A stretch of DNA of 64,000 nucleotides, taken from assembly GCA_024276075.1 (NCBI GenBank), contig JAJRXX010000052.1, forward strand, positions 1-64,000. Reading direction: 5' to 3'. A model generated the notes under the pieces. The model did not search any database and was not told the DNA's origin. It was given only the letters and a program-made list of their open reading frames with translations. The position numbers and the translations under genes are program-made. Positions 60,705 to 64,000 of the stretch are shown here, in pieces. This DNA comes from Planctomycetota bacterium. Lineage in GTDB: Bacteria; Planctomycetota; Phycisphaerae; Phycisphaerales; Phycisphaeraceae. Positions within the stretch are counted from its first letter, which is position 1; each line of letters starts with the position of its first letter.

Positions 60705-61577
60705 ATGATGACAGTCGATGGCACACTTAACTTTTTTGCAATTTATAGCTCATTATTTATCGCTGGGCTCGCTGCCAGCCTTCATTGTATCGGGATGTGT
60801 GGCCCGATTTTGCTGGGCTTTGCTCAGGTGTTTGAGCGCACCACGTTGACCATCAATGGGCAGTCAATCGCCGGTGATCGTAGTGCCCAACAAACCCGTT
60901 CATTGATCGGAGACTTCGCCTGTTACCACGCCGGTCGCATCTGGACCTACGCATTGCTGGGGTTCGGTGCCGGGCTGCTAGGGCAAGGCATCCGTGACAG
61001 CAGCGCCTACCTCGGATTGCAATTCCCGCTAGCGATCGCCATCAGCGCAACGGTCATCGTGAGCGGGGTATTGCTGCTGGGTGTCTTGCCCATCGGAACA
61101 ATCAACGTATGGCTGGCCGGTTGCGGCGCCGGGAAGCTGACCGAAAATAAATGGTTAACCAAGCTGACCCACAATCGTGGGTCGATCGCCCGATTGCTAC
61201 TGGGCGTGGTCATGGGGCTTTTGCCTTGTGGGATGGTCTACACGGTACTACTTGTTGTTGTAGCCATGCCCACACCGTTGCACAGCGCCGTGGGCATGAT
61301 CATTTTTGGACTCGGTACGCTTCCCTCGTTGACCGGTGTATTGCTGGCCTATCGCGTGGTTCCCCTCCGATTCCGTGCTCACGGTTCGCGGTTGGTTGCT
61401 GTTATTATCATTATGGCGGGGGCTTGGATGATGGCCCGAACGCTGATCGTGTCGTCACCCTCGAACCATGACAGTGCGTACCACACTTGTCACAGCCATG
61501 TTCTGGGTAGGTTCGACACACAACCGTATGGTTCAATTATTCGGTCGAGCGGCGAATCCGATGTATTTCGAGATTAG
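60705..61577 (+). CDS. TauE/SafE-family (CcoH-position) membrane protein
   Basis: 290 residues with about six helices. The motif LHCIGMCGPILLGFA near the N-terminus and LLGVVMGLLPCGMVYTVLL in the middle define the sulfite-exporter/cytochrome-biogenesis-like family that commonly accompanies ccoI and aids oxidase or copper maturation. The last 35 residues (HTCHSHVLGRFDTQPYG onward) are hydrophilic. The final codon and TAG stop lie at the edge of an inserted repeat element, so the natural C-terminus may have been replaced. Start is ATG 60705 or 60708. Confidence 0.82.
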   Translation: MMTVDGTLNFFAIYSSLFIAGLAASLHCIGMCGPILLGFAQVFERTTLTINGQSIAGDRSAQQTRSLIGDFACYHAGRIWTYALLGFGAGLLGQGIRDSSAYLGLQFPLAIAISATVIVSGVLLLGVLPIGTINVWLAGCGAGKLTENKWLTKLTHNRGSIARLLLGVVMGLLPCGMVYTVLLVVVAMPTPLHSAVGMIIFGLGTLPSLTGVLLAYRVVPLRFRAHGSRLVAVIIIMAGAWMMARTLIVSSPSNHDSAYHTCHSHVLGRFDTQPYGSIIRSSGESDVFRD

Positions 61578-61679
61578 AGCACCTTGCATAAATAATCGCC
61601 ATGTCAGTTCTGGAGTAGGGCAGGTCATTGACCTGCCTTCTTCTTGGGGAGATGGAGAATAATTACGCAAGTTGCTCTA
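61575..61679. repeat. TA-flanked inverted-repeat element, subfamily I copy 4
   Basis: 105 bp, identical to 11331-11435 except at three positions near the right end. Its first three bases (TAG) end the preceding gene. The hairpin GGCAGGTC-ATT-GACCTGCC at 61619-61637 is conserved. Confidence 0.92.
61619..61645 (+). terminator. Terminator-like hairpin after the oxidase genes
   Basis: An 8-bp GC-rich stem with a 3-base loop followed by TTCTTCTT, close to a rho-independent terminator, about 42 bases after the last gene of the cbb3 locus. It is carried by the repeat element. Confidence 0.5.
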
Positions 61680-61680
61680 A

Positions 61681-61787
61681 TACGCATTGCGTATAGTTCT
61701 AGCGCGTTGTAAAGGATGTAAGTTATTGTCTGTTTTGTCTTCGCGTTCGCAGATGCCGCGCAAGTATTATCTGGATTGGTATGACGG
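61681..61787 (+). repeat. Family 2 intergenic element, copy B
   Basis: Starts with the near-palindrome TACGCATTGCGTATA one base after the preceding element and runs without gaps against copy C. Shared phrases are GTAAGTTATTGTCTGT, GCGTTCGCAGATGC, GCGCAAGTATT and GGATTGGTAT. Confidence 0.85.
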
Positions 61788-62036
61788 ATACCTCGATGGG
61801 AAATACCCCCCTAGGGCCTAGGCTGACTTTGATATGGCCCTAAATGTTGGCCGGTGTGTCAGGTACCAAGCGGTGTCAATTTACGTAATTTATTGACGTG
61901 TGATTTGATAAATTGTGCCATTCCCAAAACCCTGACACGGTCCGACAGGTGGGCTTGATCCTTCGCAGAGACGCGACGATTTGCTGTTCAGTCGAAGGGG
62001 TGTGGTTCATGGCCTTGCCTCAGGACGATCATCGTT
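61788..62036. other. Non-coding remainder before the osmolyte importer
   Basis: About 250 bp with no convincing gene. It contains CCTAGGGCCTAGG (61810-61822) and an inverted repeat CAATTTA (61877-61883)/TAAATTG (61909-61915). The sequence separates two convergent transcription units. Confidence 0.4.
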
Positions 62037-63587
62037 TCAGGTTGTGCGGGTGAGGTTCTCAATCAGACGAATCAGCAGACTCAGTGAGACAGCCATAATT
62101 GCGGCAGGCACAGCGCCCAGGAGTGTGAGGCGGGGATCGTTCCGCGCTAAGCCCCGCGCGATGAAATCGCCCAGTCCACCCGCACCAATATAGGTGCATA
62201 GTGTGGCGATCCCCACGGTCAAGACCGTCGCCGCCCGGATACCCGCGATCATCACCGGCGCGGCTAGCGGTAGCTCCACCATCCATAGCCGCTGGCGGGG
62301 CGACATGCCCACGCCGTCCGCGGCTTGAATGACCCCAGGCGGTACCTCACGCAAACCGATGAACGTATTCAGGACAATCGGCAACAAGGCATAGAGGACC
62401 AATGCCGTCACTGCAGGAACCATTCCCAACAGGCCGTAGACCGAAAACAAAAACGCGAGCATGGCTAGGCTCGGGATTGTCTGAACCACTTCGACGCCAG
62501 CGAGCACCGGCCCGCGCGTGGGGGCATTGCGGTGAACGATCACACCGATCGGGACGCCCAAGGCGATTGCGATCAGCACACCCAGGACGGTAAGGGTCAG
62601 GTGCTCGAGTGTCTTGCGGCCGATCTCGGTCTTTCGCTTAACGGCTAGTGCCCATAATGAGGCGGGTTTTGTAGACAGCCTGTCGCCGCTGGCAACCGGT
62701 GAACCCTCGGTCGCCTGCTCTTCACGCTGATTTAACCACCAACGGACGACATCCGCTGGCTCCTGCTTGAGTACATCTACCGCATGATTCATCTGTCGCA
62801 TATCGCCATCGGAGATGGTCCCAGCCAGGATGCCCAGCGCATCGCGGATTTCCGGGTGATTCCGTAGCAGTTCACCGCGTGCGACCGGGGCTGCGTCATA
62901 AGGCGGGAAAAAATGCCTGTCGTCATCAAGAACGCGCAGGTTGTATTCGGCGATGCGGCCGTCCGTGGCGAAGGCGCAGATCACGTCTACCTGCTCTTGG
63001 GCAACTGCCTGATACATCAAACCCGGGTCCAGATCGACGGTCGTCCCCAGCTTGAGCCCGTACGTCTTGCACAGGCCGGGATAACCGTCGGGTCGTTCCA
63101 TAAACTCCGAGGTGAAGCCGCCGCCCAGTTGTCCGGCCCGGTAGCCCAGGTCACTGATGGTTGCCAGGTTGTATTCATCAGCCATTGCGCTGCGTACGGT
63201 AATCGCATATGAATTGTTGAAGCCGATCGGCGGTAACCATTCCAGGTCATAGCGATTCCGGTAGGCCTTGGTGATGGTTCGGAACGCATCGTCTGGGTTA
63301 TTGATCACCTCGTGCTTGAGGATGTTGAGCAATGCCGTGCCGGTGTATTCGACGTAAAGATCGAGCTGGCCACCAACGAGTGCCGTGTGACAGATGTCGG
63401 TGCCCCCCAAGCCAAAGCGCCGCTCTACCTTTAGATCGGTATGCTGCTCGATTAGCTGCGCGACGAGTTCACCCAGTATTTCCTGCTCGGTAAAGTTCTT
63501 GGAACCGACTCGCACGGTTTTCGGCTGCGCGACACATACCGGCGTGGTGAACCCAAGCAACAGTATGAATAGCCAACAGCGCGTCAT
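62037..63587 (-). CDS. Glycine betaine/choline-type ABC importer: fused substrate-binding protein and permease
   Basis: About 516 residues. A signal peptide (MTRCWLFILLLGFTTPVCVA) is followed by an OpuC/ProX-type binding domain, residues about 23-300, with VRVGSKNFTEQEILGELVAQ and VEYTGTALLN. After a linker (about 300-330) comes an OpuB/ProW-type permease with GVEVVQTIPSLAMLAF and the ATPase-contact EAA-like loop AADGVGMSPRQRLWMVELPL. Imports a quaternary ammonium osmolyte by family. In known fusions such as OpuABC the permease comes first; here the binding domain does. The start is ATG 63587 or 63593; the longer frame to 63692 runs through a repeat element. Confidence 0.9.
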   Translation of the reverse strand: MTRCWLFILLLGFTTPVCVAQPKTVRVGSKNFTEQEILGELVAQLIEQHTDLKVERRFGLGGTDICHTALVGGQLDLYVEYTGTALLNILKHEVINNPDDAFRTITKAYRNRYDLEWLPPIGFNNSYAITVRSAMADEYNLATISDLGYRAGQLGGGFTSEFMERPDGYPGLCKTYGLKLGTTVDLDPGLMYQAVAQEQVDVICAFATDGRIAEYNLRVLDDDRHFFPPYDAAPVARGELLRNHPEIRDALGILAGTISDGDMRQMNHAVDVLKQEPADVVRWWLNQREEQATEGSPVASGDRLSTKPASLWALAVKRKTEIGRKTLEHLTLTVLGVLIAIALGVPIGVIVHRNAPTRGPVLAGVEVVQTIPSLAMLAFLFSVYGLLGMVPAVTALVLYALLPIVLNTFIGLREVPPGVIQAADGVGMSPRQRLWMVELPLAAPVMIAGIRAATVLTVGIATLCTYIGAGGLGDFIARGLARNDPRLTLLGAVPAAIMAVSLSLLIRLIENLTRTT

Positions 63588-63693
63588 ACACATTGCGTAT
63601 TTTTTTTGTGCATCGGAGGTGGCGTAAGTGATTGTCTGTCCTACCCCCGCGTTCGTAGATGCTACGCTAATATTTATGTGAATTGGTATCACG
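63587..63693 (+). repeat. Family 2 intergenic element, copy C
   Basis: TACACATTGCGTATT to ATTGGTATCACG, collinear with copies A and B. It fills the space between two importer genes exactly: its left end contains the start codon region of the permease fusion and its right end contains the TGA of the ATPase gene. Confidence 0.85.
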
Positions 63694-64000
63694 CCGATAC
63701 TCCGGGTTGCAGCAGGGCTGCTTGCCTGGTGGCATGGTTGAACAATTCTTTGACGAACGGCGTTGCGGGATGATTAAGTAGCTCGTCCTTGGTTCCAACC
63801 TGCTCTAGTTTTCCTTGGTTCATCACGGCAATCCGATCTCCCAGACGGATCGCTTCGAACAAGTCATGCGTGACGAAGACGATCGTCTTGCCCAGCGTCT
63901 GCTTGATGCGTATCAACTCTCCCTGCAGTTGATCGCGCGTGACCGCGTCCAAAGCACCAAAAGGCTCATCCATCAGCAGGTATTTTGGGTCGGATGCCAG
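63689..64000 (-). CDS. Glycine betaine/choline-type ABC importer ATPase (C-terminal part)
   Basis: Open to the window edge. The visible 103 residues start [20 protein letters not shown] (Walker B and D-loop), then the switch His in [22 protein letters not shown], and end [10 protein letters not shown]. This matches OpuCA/ProV-type ATPases without the C-terminal CBS domains, so the protein is the short form. It precedes the fused binding protein/permease gene on the same strand and energises it. Confidence 0.92.
   Translation of the reverse strand: MASDPKYLLMDEPFGALDAVTRDQLQGELIRIKQTLGKTIVFVTHDLFEAIRLGDRIAVMNQGKLEQVGTKDELLNHPATPFVKELFNHATRQAALLQPGVSA

Noticed and set aside
63594-63692. N-terminal extension of the osmolyte importer fusion to 63692
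   Set aside because: The extra residues come from the family 2 repeat and would precede an otherwise normal signal peptide.

Overview
The window looks like a chromosomal segment of a planctomycete, possibly of the Phycisphaerae side. The basis is a giant surface-type protein that opens with a LEPR-XLL-like motif (LEQRILLS) and ends in a type I dockerin, short interspersed repeats carrying the GAGCCGCGACCGTCAGG core that I remember as common in planctomycetes, frequent GTG/TTG starts, and moderately high GC. The assignment is inference from gene style; no rRNA is present to confirm it.

Layout. 1-6.7 kb: the distal half of a respiratory complex I operon (nuoJ, K, L, M, N), followed by a small ferritin-like four-helix protein. 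7.36 kb: tRNA-Asp(GUC) with its own promoter. 7.8-10.4 kb: a NodU/CmcH-type carbamoyltransferase 6 bp from an alpha/beta hydrolase. 10.5-11.3 kb (minus): a VIT1/CCC1-family metal transporter. 11.4-12.0 kb: a long non-coding leader with a near-perfect sigma70-type promoter. 12.0-43.0 kb: one uninterrupted reading frame of 10,329 codons, a mosaic of BNR propeller, six EF-hand-bearing modules, RTX blocks, hook-IN-like repeats, FG-GAP, YWTD, golvesin-like, ELWxxDGT, leucine-rich, NHL, SdrD-B-like, seven PKD/Ig-like units and a dockerin. 43.3-48.0 kb (minus): malQ and a GH57 enzyme, probably an alpha-glucan operon. 48.6-51.8 kb: a single-domain globin followed by a znuA-znuC-znuB zinc/manganese ABC importer. 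52.1 kb: a decayed integrase. 52.4-61.6 kb: a cbb3-type cytochrome oxidase locus (Fe-S protein, membrane protein, dihaem cytochrome c, ccoN, ccoO, ccoS-like, a 42-residue membrane peptide, ccoI, TauE/SafE-like). 62.0-64.0 kb (minus): an OpuC/OpuB-type osmolyte importer with a fused binding protein and permease, and its ATPase running off the edge.

Functionally the core genes are energetic (complex I and a high-affinity oxidase with its copper/assembly factors), metal handling (Zn importer, VIT-family exporter, ferritin-like protein), glucan metabolism and osmoprotection. The giant protein is the accessory centrepiece.

The least expected signal is outside the genes. Six TA-flanked short elements with GAGCA/TGCTC terminal inverted repeats (7.6, 11.3, 43.0, 48.1, 51.8 and 61.6 kb) include two that are 102/105 identical 50 kb apart, and two of the six supply the stop codon of the preceding gene. 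A second, unrelated family of about 105 bp occurs three times (51.9, 61.7 and 63.6 kb), twice beside a member of the first family and once filling a gene junction exactly.
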